Source: Metaphire vulgaris (taxonomy: Eukaryota; Annelida; Clitellata; Crassiclitellata; Megascolecidae). From it: a stretch of 64,000 nt of DNA. This document shows, piece after piece, positions 49,704-62,284 of the stretch; position 1 is the stretch's first letter; each line of letters opens with the position of its first letter. The position numbers and the translations under genes were made by a program. The notes beneath the pieces are model-generated. The model saw nothing but the letters and a program-made list of their open reading frames with translations, did not search any database and was not told where the DNA came from. The stretch lies in assembly GCA_018105865.1 (NCBI GenBank), contig CM030837.1:12706725-12770724 (forward strand), read 5' to 3'.

Positions 49704-49803
49704 GGTACTTTCCAGTTATCTGGACACCAGTGAAGAAATATTAAGAAATGTTTAGGGTTAGGGTGAGGGTTTTAGCCTGGGGTCCGGATAATGGGAAAGT
49801 ACC
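49704..49803. mobile_element. 100-bp foldback element
   Basis: GGTACTTTCCAGTTATCTGG at the left is inverted as CCGGATAATGGGAAAGTACC at the right, followed inward by ACACCAG and CTGGGGT. The loop contains TTAGGGTTAGGG. Flanks are A-rich and do not define a duplication. Confidence 0.7.
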
Positions 49804-50067
49804 CAAAAAAATTAAGTAACATAGGGTAATTCAACAAGGCATATAGTTTCTCGAAATCTTATAACATTAAAATACCAATCTTCAGCATCTAACTTGTACA
49901 TAAATTCATTCTATTTCAAATGAATTAATCTGAAATTAATAAGTAACAAGCAACTTGACATTTTTGCTTCATGATGTTGTACCAATAGAGATAAAATGAG
50001 AACAAATAAAAAATTGCCTCACATTGAAATGATTGAACTATTCATTTCAAGCATAACTTCATATTAA

Positions 50068-50145
50068 TTAACCCCTTTATCGTGTATTTAACTGTAACTC
50101 AATGTAAAATAGATGGAATATTTGAGTTCCTGGTAAAGGTGTTAA
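50068..50145. mobile_element. TTAA foldback element, copy 2 (inverted)
   Basis: Starts TTAACCCCTTTATCGTG and ends GGTGTTAA. The interior is the reverse complement of the element at 43982-44061. Confidence 0.6.
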
Positions 50146-50801
50146 GGTCAACTAATGTTCATCATATAATCTCAATAGGGCCAAATTCACCATGGATAGC
50201 AAAAATATGGTAGTTGGGTCAAATGCTAGACTGATGGCCAATAGAGGCCTACTCTAGATAACGGATACACGGATCAATTTATGCTGAACTATTAAAGACA
50301 CCAAAATGTAAATTCTATAAGCCAGAGAACTTACAAATGTTTCAGGAGGAAACATGGGCAAAAGACAGAAAATGACATAATGTCAATAAAATACGCCAAC
50401 TTCAGGAAAAAGAATCAATCTCTCGTGTCTAATTCTGCAATGCAAAGCAATTTGAAGTGTTTTGGCACCAATCAGGCAGTTTAGTACCTATTTACCAAGT
50501 AATTTTTACCTAAATACATAATTATACCATTTATCTGGTAGAGTAGGCATAATTTAACAAGGAGATTCCTGCGTTCAACATTTGGTAATCAATAAGGTTC
50601 CAAGAAATAGCACTCGTGGGATTATTAGATCAGCATCTGAACCAGTGATCCACAAGCCATGGCCCGCAGGCCAAATTTTGCCCACAAAGGTGGTTTTGTT
50701 GGCCCACAATATTTTTCCCACATGAAACTTACTTTTCATTCACATTCAGTGAAATCAACAGTCTTTAAAACGTTTTTGTCTATAAACCCTTTTTTGCCAA
50801 A

Positions 50802-52161
50802 GTAGAGAGTGACACGGTAACGGCTAGTGCGGATTTCTCACGGTAATTGGGACAATTTGGCCAAAAAGTGCGGTATTACCGCTGTAACAGGTTCTTGTCA
50901 TGCGATAATACCATGAGGACATTTACTACAGTAACACCGCAGTAACGGTATAGGTATTATCAATGCGATAATAATATTGATGACGCTGTGAAGGCATTCT
51001 TGCTTTTTTGCATGTAGAGTATTTAGTAGCTCAAAAGGTTATTCGTTAAATAGGTATGGGTGGAATTATAAGATGGAAGATTTAGTCTTCCATGTAAAAT
51101 TGGAATTTGGAGAAATGATTAAATTATATAGCATGCATTCCTGTACTACTGCCTGCTTGTAACTGGACCATGTTCGCAGATACGGATAGAGACAGAGAGA
51201 GAGAGAGAGAGAGACAGACAAGCTATCGAATGAACGAATGCGTGCTATATAATTCGATATATAATATGCTATATAATACGCACGAATGCTGAACCGGCTA
51301 GCCGAGCGGTCAGTAGTCCAGTCCGCATCAGACCTAGAGCAAAGGGTTACCCACCCCAGCCTGAGGGATTCCTTTAAATACCCTAAGATATTTCAATCTT
51401 GGCTGAGGAACTGCCGAGTGAAGTCCGAGGTCTCCGAGAGCGCTCCAGAAGAGGAAGAGGCAGGTAGTCTATATTTGTTAATGTCGTGTTTCCCTTTTTA
51501 TTCATTAAAATGCATAAACATTTAATTTATGATCTGTTATTCTAATAAAATTTCCTTCTAATAGAATTAATACACGGCACTAGATCAGCCACTGACATAG
51601 CAATGTGCCAGAAGTACTGCCTAGTACCGTACTTCCTTTTCCTGTGTCCCTTTTGACCTGTATTGTATTGAGCACATGGCTTGTTATTTTTCATCACTCG
51701 AAGTTATAAATGAAAAAATGTGACATTGATAAACTGATTAAAAATAAAAGCGAATATTTTTCAAAACGTATAACGGAGTGAGTGATGTGTGTGCGGCTAC
51801 AAGAAGGTTGCACAGTGGAGGACCACCATACTCAGCTGAGTGTTGATGCTGTTATCAATTTTTTTATTCATGGACTTAAACTTTAATTACGGTATATTAC
51901 CAGTTAACAGTCGAAAACATGATGCTATAATTCAGTAGCAAATACATAGTAGCATATTACGATGTGTTTTTTAACTTATGTTAACGGCTTACTGCTGAAA
52001 CAAAGAGGGGACGAAAAAGGCTGGTGTGATGATGTGGAAGAGATGGGGACAAATGCTGCTGGGAATGGGGCAGGGACTAGGAGAAGCAATGCGGGGGGGG
52101 GAGAGAAATGTTTGGGTGGAGGGTGGGGATGGAGATAAAAGGTCGTCCCTGTGTCACTCTA
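50802..52161. mobile_element. hAT-like element, TAGAGAGTGACAC family, copy B
   Basis: The left end (g)TAGAGAGTGACACGG is inverted at the right as TGTGTCACTCTA; flanks TTGCCAAA (50794-50801) and TTCCCAAA (52162-52169) match at 7 of 8. The arms match copy A (13717-14617) in reverse orientation: the CGGTAAT-rich arm is on the left, and the GGGGAGAAGCAATGCGGGG arm is on the right. The central 0.9 kb differs from copy A and includes a GA run (51196-51216) and an unrecognised frame at 51286-51525. It interrupts an older sequence starting CAGTGATCCACAAGCC at about 50643. Confidence 0.82.
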
Positions 52162-52169
52162 TTCCCAAA

Positions 52170-53828
52170 TACCGGGTACACACATACAAGTGATAAACCC
52201 ATGTAGGGCATAGGTAGGGAGTCAATGACCTGAGCTGCTCTAATAAGAGTTAAAGTGGATGAAACTTTGAGGGTGGTGATACATTGTTAACCCTTTGCAT
52301 TTAAACATAAGTTGCAATGGAAATGGGGAAATGAAAAACAGAGGTCCTCTTGCTCTCCATTTTCAGTGTTCTGTTCTCATGCACTACTGCCTCTGATCCT
52401 TAGCTGATTTGCTGTTGACTCCTTAAACCAGTTTTGTATACAGGTACATCAGATCTGGAGGGATTTCCAAGATGAACCTCATTGTTTAGATAGAAAAATC
52501 AGTAACAGCATAGCCAGGACTCAAGAATAGGTGACCATTATTTACGCTCAACAACTTGGTCTGATTTGATTAGGGGCTTGGACTCCCAAAAAATATAAGA
52601 TCATATCAAATTCAAACCTTGAAATTTGGAGCAACTCTGCAGACTATATGACAACTTACCGGTGTCAGCAATCAACTTATTGGACAAGTTCCATTAGCAC
52701 AAGAGTATTTTCTCATTCACTTGTACAGATCTCACACTAGTCTATGCCCGAATGGGGCTGGCCCTTGTGCCCTCTCGTGCCTACATTTATAATTATTATA
52801 ATAAAAAACTTTACACTTAAATATTTCATTTTATGCAATGGGATGTGCAGCTATGAATTTTTAACTTTGGCCCATGAAAAGAAATTACTGGAAAATGTGG
52901 CCCTTTGTGGGAAAAGTTTGTCAACAGTTGATCTGGAGTTTGTTATGTCATGCACTACTGAATGGCCACTTTAGTAATTCAAAATGAAGCAATATTTCGT
53001 AAATTCAAAGCAACATGATATTTCTGAGTTAAATAACTATTAAGGGAATAATAACAAGAGAATAAAACCTTGCAGAATTTTTTTAGAATTTTAATACATA
53101 AATGCTATCAGATATTTTCATGCATAAGAAATTGGCCTTCAAGGATGTAGATATATTATATTATCATGTATCTAGCTAATTTACCTAACTTTTGGGCTCA
53201 GCCAGTTTTCACTGGGTATCACATCATGTTGTTCGGCCCAAGTGCTCTTAATCATACTCTAATGAAGTGAAAAGATGGATGAGTTAAGGAAGTTCACTGA
53301 TAAGCTGTGAAAGTCAACATATTAGAAACCATATGGTGTCAATAAGACACAATATCAGAAACACAGAAACCCAACTGGGTGACATATTTGACTGTCTGGT
53401 GTTAAGCTAAGCATGCCAGACCTACTCTACAACATAATCACAAATGTCAATGTAGTAAAGCAGAATGAATGTGTTTTCATCTGGCTATCTCTAATCCTTT
53501 CTATCAACAATAGAGCCTTTCTTCATGTAATATACACCAGTTATCTAATATGACCAGCTCACCACTTAAACTCAAAGTTGTTGTTGTTTTCTAGATGTGC
53601 ATTCTGTTTTATCAATGAATATTTTATCAGATAGTCTGATAAATTTCTATCATTTAACCCCAGTGCCATTTGTAAACTGATTTTAAACAGCCTGAACACT
53701 TTAAAAAAATCTGAATTCACTGGTAAAAATCTCTAGGGGTTTCAAGATTCAGTATGCATAGGTCTGAAGAACACAGGCATAATATGCTGAAATATTATAA
53801 GCAAAACAAGTACTTCAAAATCTGACAC
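52170..53828. other. A+T-rich noncoding with hAT-like remnants
   Basis: GGCCCTTGTG and GGCCCATGAAAAG words at about 52760-52915 resemble the interior of hAT elements with GGCCC-rich ends. No termini or genes are supported. Confidence 0.4.
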
Positions 53829-53836
53829 AGCAACAG

Positions 53837-54768
53837 CAGTGATGTTAATCCTTGTCCTGGTCCTTGTCCTTAAAACTCCTTAAGGACCAATTTGAAGTCC
53901 TTGTCCTCGTCCTCAGGAGTCAGTCCTCGCCCTTATCCTTGTCCTTGGGTGCTCGGTCCTTGTCCTTATCCTCGTTCTTGCAGATCAGTCCTTGTCCTGG
54001 TCTTTGTAACTTAGTCTTTGAAAAATCCTTATAAGGACCAAATTACTTGTATACCATTTTCAATTGTACTGATAATCAGGGTGCGATTTGTGACCTGGAG
54101 CAGTGGGGAGGAATATGTTGAGCTTGGGGGTGATGTAGTTGTGGGAAACTGTAGCAGTGGGGGGGGATGTAGTGGTGTAGCAGTAGGGGGGGATGCAGTT
54201 GGGCAGTGGGGGAAAAGATTCCCCCTTTCCCCCGCAAATCGCGCCCTGCTGATAATTATGTTCCAAGGTAAGAGTAGTATGTGGATTTATATTTACATAC
54301 TTGCTTTGAGTTACTCTAAATTTGGGGTCATTGTTTCCTTTATAATACCAGTCGAGGAATTGATTCTTTAGCTGAATTATTTGTTGCCCTGCGACGTCGG
54401 CTCCAGTTTACCGGGCTCCAGTTTAACGAGTGTTTTGCAAAGTGGTCTCATAATTAGACCTCATCGTTCATACATGACTGATCAGCTGCTGGAAACACTT
54501 GTTTCTTTGAAATGCAACATTGCTGCTGACTAGATTATGTTTTACAACATTCTTTATTTGCTTTTCTAAATTTTTGATTTGAATTGAAATTGTGTTTTTT
54601 TTCCTTTCTGACTTTTTTATCTGACAGAGGTCGTTCCATCCTTGTCCTTGATCCTTGTCCTTGGAGGTCAGCCTTGTGGTCCTTGTGCTTGGGGGTAGAT
54701 CTTCGTCCTTGTCCTCGTCCTTGTCCTTATCCTTGTCCTGGCGGGGTCGGTCCTTGTTAACATCACTG
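53837..54768. mobile_element. hAT MITE with (GTCCTT)n subterminal repeats
   Basis: Ends CAGTGATGTTAATCC and GGTCCTTGTTAACATCACTG-like terminus are inverted. AGCAACAG flanks both sides perfectly (53829-53836 and 54769-54776). Both arms carry long runs of TCCTTGTCCT-type hexamers, giving false lysine/aspartate-rich frames on the reverse strand. A second element is nested at 54077-54248. Confidence 0.92.
54077..54248. mobile_element. hAT MITE, CAGGGTGCGATTTG family, nested
   Basis: Ends CAGGGTGCGATTTGTGACC and CGCAAATCGCGCCCTG. Perfect 8-bp duplication CTGATAAT at 54069-54076 and 54249-54256. The interior repeats GCAGTGGGGGGGATGTAG-like units. A second copy of the family is at 61996-62212, inverted. 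Confidence 0.93.
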
Positions 54769-54776
54769 AGCAACAG

Positions 54777-56754
54777 AAAAGTGTCCTAATTATCAAAAGT
54801 GTCTCATGACAGTCAGTGCAGTAAGTCTAAAAACCAAAACGTCAAAAATGTCAACTAGTTGCTGGACAAATTAGCAAAGTTGATGAGCCACAGATGTTAC
54901 CACTTCTAAGATCCTGGCATTGAAAAGTCGCAAGACACGATCACAGTTTTGTTGAAGACTCCAGAGTCCTTGGGAGATCAATAGCACATCTTATAGTTAG
55001 CTATGAGAAATGAGTAAACAGACAAACTTTCCTTGTTAGAAAAGCAGTTCACCTCTGCATGAAGTGCAGTCATAAATTTTGGGCAATGCTGCAGCTCCAG
55101 ATCAACTTTTGGTTCTTTTAAGCAGCAGCAAATGCATGACCTACTTCTACAGATACTGTTGCCATGAATGTAGACTGGATATTAACAGGATAACAACAGC
55201 CCTTGCAGTTACTCCACTAGCCATACACTTAACTAGTGTTGTTGCCAAAAGTTTTACCAAGCTCTGTTTTTTAAAACTATTCCCTAAAAACAGTGGAGAA
55301 GAGAATTGGATGACCCCAAACCAAAGTTTTCCACCCATCAGCGGGGTTTAGACAATCAAAAATGAAAATTCTTGATTCTGTACAGATGTTGCTCAAAGAA
55401 AATTTTGCAATGTAGGTGTTTTCAGCATAAGTTTTGGAAGACAGAATTGGATCCCAGACATGAAAGAAAATCCAAGCAACAATGATGCTTGATAGGATTT
55501 GGATGATGAGATAAGGAAGTATGCAAAGATAAATAAGAAGACAGAAACTATGCAGCCTGATTTGCCTTAATCTTTTATCTGACTTCTTTTAGACCAAGAT
55601 ACACATAACCCTTGCTCTGCTGAGAATAGGCATCACATAAAAGTTCAATGAATCAACAGAGTAAAACAAAGCCTCAGACAAGCATGTACATTTCCATATC
55701 TCTTTAAAACATGCAATATGCTGGGAATAATTACAAGTCATTGTCTATCAATGTTGCCATTACAAATTGAAATGAAAATCAAACAGTATAAACTTAATAA
55801 AGCTATTGAATAGAATTATAAATAGTTTCTGCTAATTTTGATTACTAAGGTTTTCTTTTTATTTTCCTCTGGAATATGACTTTCACCTTTCTGCCTTTTC
55901 ATTGAATTCAATTATTCAGGGATCAATGCTGACCATTGTTTAGCAGGTATAAATAACAAGTGTCATCACACATTCAAACTAAATCAAATTTGGTCTGAAA
56001 ATTCTGCAAAGCAAAGAATTCAACTGGCAACTGGTTATGTTTTCATAGCTTTTCCTAACTTATTCAATACAAATATAAAACAGAAATATATTTATTTAAA
56101 TTTTAAAAAACTATATTTTACTATCCAATTAAACCAAATTTAGTGTATAATTATACTTTATATTACACAAACTGATAATGAAGCTAAATATATAGTGTGC
56201 CATATAAAATACAAAATCTAAAACAGGAAATTAACATCAGTACTTTTACTCTGCTGTTTAAACTATGAAAGGATACCAAAATACATTTTTAAGAAGAGGT
56301 CCATAAAGTAATGTTTTGAAAAACTTGATTCCTACATGACCATATCTTGTAGGCTCAATCAATATTTTAAATCAAAATAACTCTAGAATTGAGCTAATTA
56401 TTTTCAACTAAATTTTAATTATTTTAGAATATTTATTAATTTGAACAAAAGCAAACCATGGTCGAATGTAACTGGCTATTGGAAATTAAACTCCAGGGGC
56501 TACTTATGGCATAGACAAACCTAGGCAACAGACTAGTACTGCAAAATCCTAAGGGGCTGCAAAAGTCAGTGTTACTTCTTTTAATTTGTTAAAATTGTTA
56601 TTTTGAAATTGCATTTGTTTATTGCCAGTACATTTGTCCATGAAACTGTACATCACATGAATTAATTACTAGTATTGTAAAATTATTAAATATTTGTCTG
56701 CTTAAAGCATGTTTGTCTGCTTATAGCCTATATATACTGTATATATGTGTGTGA

Positions 56755-56757
<3 letters not shown>
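54777..56757. other. A+T-rich noncoding, no feature recognised
   Basis: No supported gene or repeat. Confidence 0.45.
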
Positions 56758-56817
<60 letters not shown>

Positions 56818-56818
56818 T
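56758..56818. repeat. (TA)n(CA)n microsatellite
   Basis: About 24 AT units followed by five CA units. Confidence 0.95.
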
Positions 56819-57279
56819 ACAGAGTACATGCGCACACACACGGCACGAACCAACAATGTAATACTCTGCTTAGGATTGCTTTTTAAATGTGCTAAATTTA
56901 ATGGGGGGGGCCATAGATCCACTTGCCTTGGGTGCCAGAAACTCGCAAGCCGGGTATGATTAAATGGCCGCAAAAATCAAAGAAAATTCTGCAAATGCAA
57001 CACAATTATCTGACCGTTTTAAATATCAAAAATCGTATTTTACTTTCTGACTGCCAGAATCGTGTTGCTCCTCAAAGTCAATGCAAGATTACTGTATTTA
57101 CCCTAGCCTTTGTCAGTTCAGTTAACCGGCGGAACAGTTCTATCTTAACCATTATCTGACCGAGTGACATACTAAACTCATCAATCAAATGGCACTCACT
57201 GTATCCTTTATAAGCAAAATTCAGTTAATCGTCCAAACGCGTAGCACGCACAGTATACATATCTGACAATGGCAAAATG

Positions 57280-58230
57280 TTAATGCGGCCCGTATTCGTT
57301 GCAGAGCTGGTCTGCACACGGTGGAAGCCGGAGACCGAACGACCATCGCCAGCACATCTCACAAACCTGTTTTAGACTCAGCCGCAAGTAAAATTTCAGC
57401 GGACGAAAATTCCACAGACAGATGGAGACATCCGCACGCAGCAGACAAGATAAATCGTAATATTCGACCGTCTCGAAACGATAATCAACTCGTGTTAATA
57501 ATCCAGTGCGGACATGTACACACGTCCCCTAATTCAGCGCGGCTCCACGCCGACCGAGCCAGCCGCTTGCCGGACAGACCGACCGACTGCCCGCCGTCTC
57601 TACCTAGCCGCCGGTCGACTGGCCGCCCCGGCGCCCTCAACGGCCGTCCAGTCGCCCACCGCCCCGGCTACCATCAACATCATCGACTGCGTAGGGACTT
57701 GCACGTCTACAGATCTATGCACAGACAAGCCGATATCTCTCTCTTTCACTTACCGATCATTCGAACCTTCCGAAAATTATTTAATCTAATTGACGTCTAA
57801 ACGAAATCGTGAGAGACTTTTTGGTCTACTAGCGCCGAGAAAAAGACAGAAAATAACAACACAGCAGAACGAGAGCCGCAGTCTAATTGCACTCATCCGC
57901 ACATACTTCCGGTCGACGTCCATTCGAACGCCGAGGGGTGAGCAGGACGACCGCCGACGCGCTACTACGGTATTTCTCACATAATTATTACGCCGGTTTT
58001 AGCCTCGAATGGGGCGCCGCCGATGGCCGCTTTGCTACGCTGAACAAAGGAGAATCATACGCTAATAATTACTGCAAATGGCGTGTAATTTCTCGAAATT
58101 CGTATAGGCCTACAGTACTACCACAAACTGAGACCGTCGAGCACCAATTATACTTGCTAATCACTGGCGCCCAGGCAATCTTAAACTGCCAGAACGGCAG
58201 ATATAGGTCAGGTAATTCAAACCCTAGGTC
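57280..58230. other. G+C-rich, CpG-containing block; possible promoter region
   Basis: Abrupt change from A+T-rich DNA to sequence with many intact CG dinucleotides (for example around 57540-57670 and 57900-58030), giving overlapping open frames on both strands with no recognisable domain. In this position it could be the CpG-rich start region of the minus-strand Sprouty transcript, whose 5' noncoding exon must lie to the right of 39149. It could equally be part of an unrecognised repeat or another gene. Confidence 0.35.
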
Positions 58231-58311
58231 ATAATCTACAGAGGTCAGAAGAGTTATCGATACATTTAGCATCTGTGAGGACAAAAGTTTGGGGTTGAGT
58301 GGAGAGGTGTT

Positions 58312-59663
58312 TAGTGCTGTTACGGCTAACCGAACCGAACCGAAACCGCGGTTTTTCGATAAAAACCGAACCGAACCTAAACCGCGGTTTTGACCATGCA
58401 AATTGGACGGGTTTTTCTTAGAGAATAGCAAATACAATATGCATGATTATGCGCGACTTTAATTAAGTCACCTTCTCTTCTCAGTTGATGCAATTGTCAA
58501 TATAGGCCTAATTTTAAACTCGGCATTATTTAAAGTGGCTTAGGAGGCATTACTGCATGTGTGAAAGCCACTAGGGGCACTAACGGGGCTTGAACCCGAT
58601 CCGTTAGCCTGACGCTACATCACATAACACACTCTGCCATCTTGCTACATAAGAGTAAATCTACATAAAATGTATATCACTTTCTCATAGGCAGTGCTAA
58701 GCAGGAGCCCCACTGACCCACCACAGCACAGCTGCTAGCATAAACAAAGACCAATAGAAAGCAATTAAAGAAATAAAAAGTAAAAACCAGCAGCAGCAAC
58801 ACAAAATTAAAAGGTCTAATACAGATCGGCCAGGATATTTCTAGGAAGAATTGACATTTATACAGGCAGTGAACCTCAGGAAATTATCATATTGTAGAGT
58901 TCTTTGCTTGTAAAATGCTGTGTCAAAGGTGAAATATTCAAATGAGTTTTGTCGAAAATGTGAACAACTGAATAACAAATGTACGCGCTTGATTCAAAGA
59001 GCATAGCTAAATCATTAAGAAATTGACAAGAATACAATGAGAACTCTGACATTCTTACACTAAGTTTGATCAATCTTATCTGAAGTCATACTTAATAGAA
59101 GGACTATACACTGTATGTGCAGATAGCCAACTGCAGTTGACACCTATAATTATTAAACTTAATTACCACAGAGTTAAGGCAACTAAAATTCAAGTACATA
59201 TGACAACCTTCAACTACACGTGACTTCAGTTTCAAGTCGTCAGGCATTGAGACAAACACTTATTTTAAAATGCTATACCATGCCGCATTATATCTATATT
59301 TCACTTGTTCTCCAATAGAAAAATTGTCTGATCTGCCTTGCTTGGCTTCAATGAACTGCGCTTCTTTCTAAAACTGGCACTGCTCGACACTACTAATGAA
59401 ACCATTTTAAATTTGCTTTTACTGATTTCAATAATGACGTCAGACTCTGACTCATCATAGAGACATATATATAGGCATGACAGAAGAACAACGCTTTCGT
59501 TATTTTTAACGCTCAAAAGCTGTGCATTGATTGAACTGCATTGAAGTGCATTAATGATTCTAGTGATGTTCAAAAGACCGAACCGAACCGAAACCGCGGC
59601 TTTTCGGTCAAAACCGAACCGAAACCGACCGAGACTGCACGAGGTGAAACCATAACAGCTCTA
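58312..59663. mobile_element. hAT-like element with CCGAACCGAAACCGCGG subterminal repeats
   Basis: Ends TAGTGCTGTTACGG and CCATAACAGCTCTA are inverted. GAGGTGTT flanks perfectly (58304-58311 and 59664-59671). Blocks of ACCGAACCGAAACCGCGG occur just inside each end (58330-58395 and 59577-59630). No transposase. The centre holds a tRNA-like segment. Confidence 0.87.
58555..58655 (-). mobile_element. tRNA-derived SINE-like segment inside the hAT element
   Basis: On the - strand a B-box-like GGGTTCAAGCCCC lies near 58580-58592, preceded by a tRNA-like stretch (TGGCAGAGTGTGTTATGTG, about 58640-58622). This fits the internal promoter of a tRNA-derived SINE or a decayed tRNA. No complete cloverleaf. 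Confidence 0.4.
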
Positions 59664-59764
59664 GAGGTGTTATCGAAAAGATGGAGTTGAAATGCAAGTT
59701 TATTTGCAGTTACGAAGAATCTAGATTCTAGAAGAATCTAGACAATAGACACACAAAAACACAA

Positions 59765-59977
<213 letters not shown>

Positions 59978-60185
59978 TATAGGTTTCTTTCTAGGTTTCT
60001 TGTCTAACCAACGCAGAAGTAAATCATATACCTTCAAATCCATTAATCCAATAGTCCCAAACTAAATTCGGCTCTTCCCAAGATATGTTGGATCATTATT
60101 CGCCTTGCCTTCGAACTAGAGTCACCGCGTAGTATGTAACACTGATCGTTCGAATATTTGGCATTAAAATTATAAATTCTCCGAG

Positions 60186-60511
60186 CAGACCCGCCGAGAG
60201 AAATTCCGGGCCCCTGTGCAGAATGGCCGGCGGGCCCTTGAGAATCTGAAAATGTCTTGACAACCTTTTCTTGCTTGTCACCCTTTTTTCCCTTTTTTCA
60301 TTTTTACGTCTTAAAAGTAACCGATGACCTTTTTTGCTTGTCACCCTTTTCACGCCCGTCCCGGACCACTCTTTTCCTCGCCGGGCCCCCTCAACTTTAG
60401 AGTTATTATTCATATTATTGTGAATTATACATATTCATAATCGCCCCCCGGCCGCCGGGCCTCTGTGCACTTGCCCCCTGCCCCTTCCCTTGCCCCCTCT
60501 CGGCGGCCCTG
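60186..60511. mobile_element. hAT MITE, CAG(G/A)CCGCCGAGAG family
   Basis: Ends CAGACCCGCCGAGAG and CTCTCGGCGGCCCTG. Perfect 8-bp duplication TCTCCGAG at 60178-60185 and 60512-60519. GGGCCCCTGTGCA words follow each end inward. It holds two CCTTTT(C/T)TTGCTTGTCACC motifs. Length 326 bp. Confidence 0.93.
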
Positions 60512-60519
60512 TCTCCGAG

Positions 60520-61620
60520 TAAAAGTCGTTTAAGTTTCTTAGGCTTCCACTGCCAGCATATAAAAAGGCTGATTAAAAGAGCTGCACGATGGCTGCATAG
60601 ACTATTGAAATGTCGGTCTACAAATTGATCCAGTTCCAGTGTATCTTGTAGCATCAGCACAGCGGCCGTCAAGGCCAGACAAGTTTGTGGCATTTTTAAC
60701 GATCGATTCCAAATCGGGTCTTCGTAGAAATTCTAAACAGCATGCAGTCCCACTATTCCGATTCGCGGTGCCATCAAGTCCGAAGTCGGAATTTTATTTC
60801 GGGGGCGTTCACTCGTCCTTGAACAAGCGGACGGCCAGACTCGGAGGAAGTTACTGCAGAGTCTGTCGTAATCCAAATTCCACCGGAGTCACAGAGGTTG
60901 AGTTTGAAAAAGAGCTTCGGAAGAAAAAATTAGAAGATATCGTCACCTGCGAGCGGCTTATTATCTTTTCGGGAAAACCGATTCAAAAAGCGAAAATTAG
61001 CATTTTCCCGACAACTGTTGGGGAGTTGCCGACGGGAGAAAGCAGTGGCATAAACCTGGCGTCAACATGGGGGGATAGAATCATCTAAAAAGTCAGGTCA
61101 GACCCCCTTTTCGTCTCCCAAAAAGTCTTGACGAGCCAATACTTCATCCTTACATTTTCCTCTGTTTTCCTGTCCAAATACCCTAGCAAGCAAGAAAAGC
61201 TCATCCGAAATGAGTGAATGCGGTCGGTTTTAATCCTGGCATCAACACCAAATGAGGACGAGGATATAATTTTTACCATAGGCACAAAACGTTGGGGGGA
61301 TAATTGATACTCTGTCCCCTCTTACTAATTATTGAGGGACCGTCCCCCGTGTTTTACGTCCTTGAGATAAAGAGAAAAAGAAGAGAGAGGATAGGGATGG
61401 ATGACGGTAGAAGGGAGGGTAGGGGAGGAGGGAGAGGAGATGGAGAAGGAAAGCAAGAGAAACGGGAAGAAAGATTGGAGAAGAAGATGGAAAACATGAT
61501 AGGTGAGCAGGGTTTCGAGTGGAATATGAGAAAGGACATTGGGGAAAGGGGATGGACCAGAGGGGGTGAGGAAAACAGGGAGATTCAGACTGAGCGACAT
61601 CAACGCGTCGCAGGGTAGAG
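60520..61620. other. No gene recognised; open frame at 60639-61088
   Basis: A 149-codon + strand frame is present, but I recognise no domain or splice context for it. From 61300 to 61620 the + strand is strongly purine-rich (GGGAGGGGAGGAGG-like). Confidence 0.35.
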
Positions 61621-61624
61621 CTAG

Positions 61625-61767
<143 letters not shown>

Positions 61768-61995
61768 TAATGGTCTTGCTGTTTTCTCTCATTAACTATT
61801 TGCCCTCTCGTCCTCTAGAAGGTCGAAAGCTTATTTGCTTGTTATTTATTTATTTACTTATTGAAAGTTCGATTTGCGGAGAGGTTGTGGCATAGGCATA
61901 TACCTCTGGCACAGGCGGAAGATGGAAGATGGAAATTATATTAATTTTTAGTCGTTCAACCCTCTTCTCACTTGAGTGGTGGGAGTATATATAAA

Positions 61996-62212
61996 CAGGG
62001 CGCGATTTGTAGGGGGAAGGGGGATTTCTCCCTCACTGCCCAACTGCGATTTGTAGGGGGAAGGGGGATTTCTCCCCCACTGCCCAACTGCATCCCCCCT
62101 ACTGCTACATCCCCACCACTACATCCCCTCACTGCTACACTTCCCCAACAACTACATTCCTCCAAGCTCGACATATCCTCCCCCACTGCTCCAGGTCACA
62201 AATCGCACCCTG
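61996..62212. mobile_element. hAT MITE, CAGGGTGCGATTTG family, copy 2 with internal duplication
   Basis: Ends CAGGGCGCGATTTG and CAAATCGCACCCTG match the element at 54077-54248 in the opposite orientation. A unit of about 45 bp (GCGATTTGTAGGGGG to CACTGCCCAACT) is repeated in tandem at its left end. Flanks are TA-rich and do not settle the duplication. Confidence 0.82.
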
Positions 62213-62246
62213 CATATATATATATGCATATATATGCATATATATA

Positions 62247-62280
<34 letters not shown>

Positions 62281-62284
62281 TATG
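62211..62284. repeat. (ATATATGC)n/(TA)n microsatellite
   Basis: AT runs punctuated by GCAT, directly abutting the MITE end. Confidence 0.9.

Noticed and set aside
49748..49765. TTAGGGTTAGGG as interstitial telomere sequence
   Set aside because: Only two units, within the loop of a foldback element.
54468..54773. Lysine/aspartate-rich - strand frame
   Set aside because: It is the (GTCCTT)n arm of the MITE at 53837-54768.
57321..57800. 159-codon + strand frame
   Set aside because: Lies in G+C-rich DNA with overlapping frames on other strands; no domain, splice site or codon pattern supports it.
60639..61088. 149-codon + strand frame
   Set aside because: No recognised domain and surrounded by transposon-derived and low-complexity DNA; kept only as an unexplained frame.
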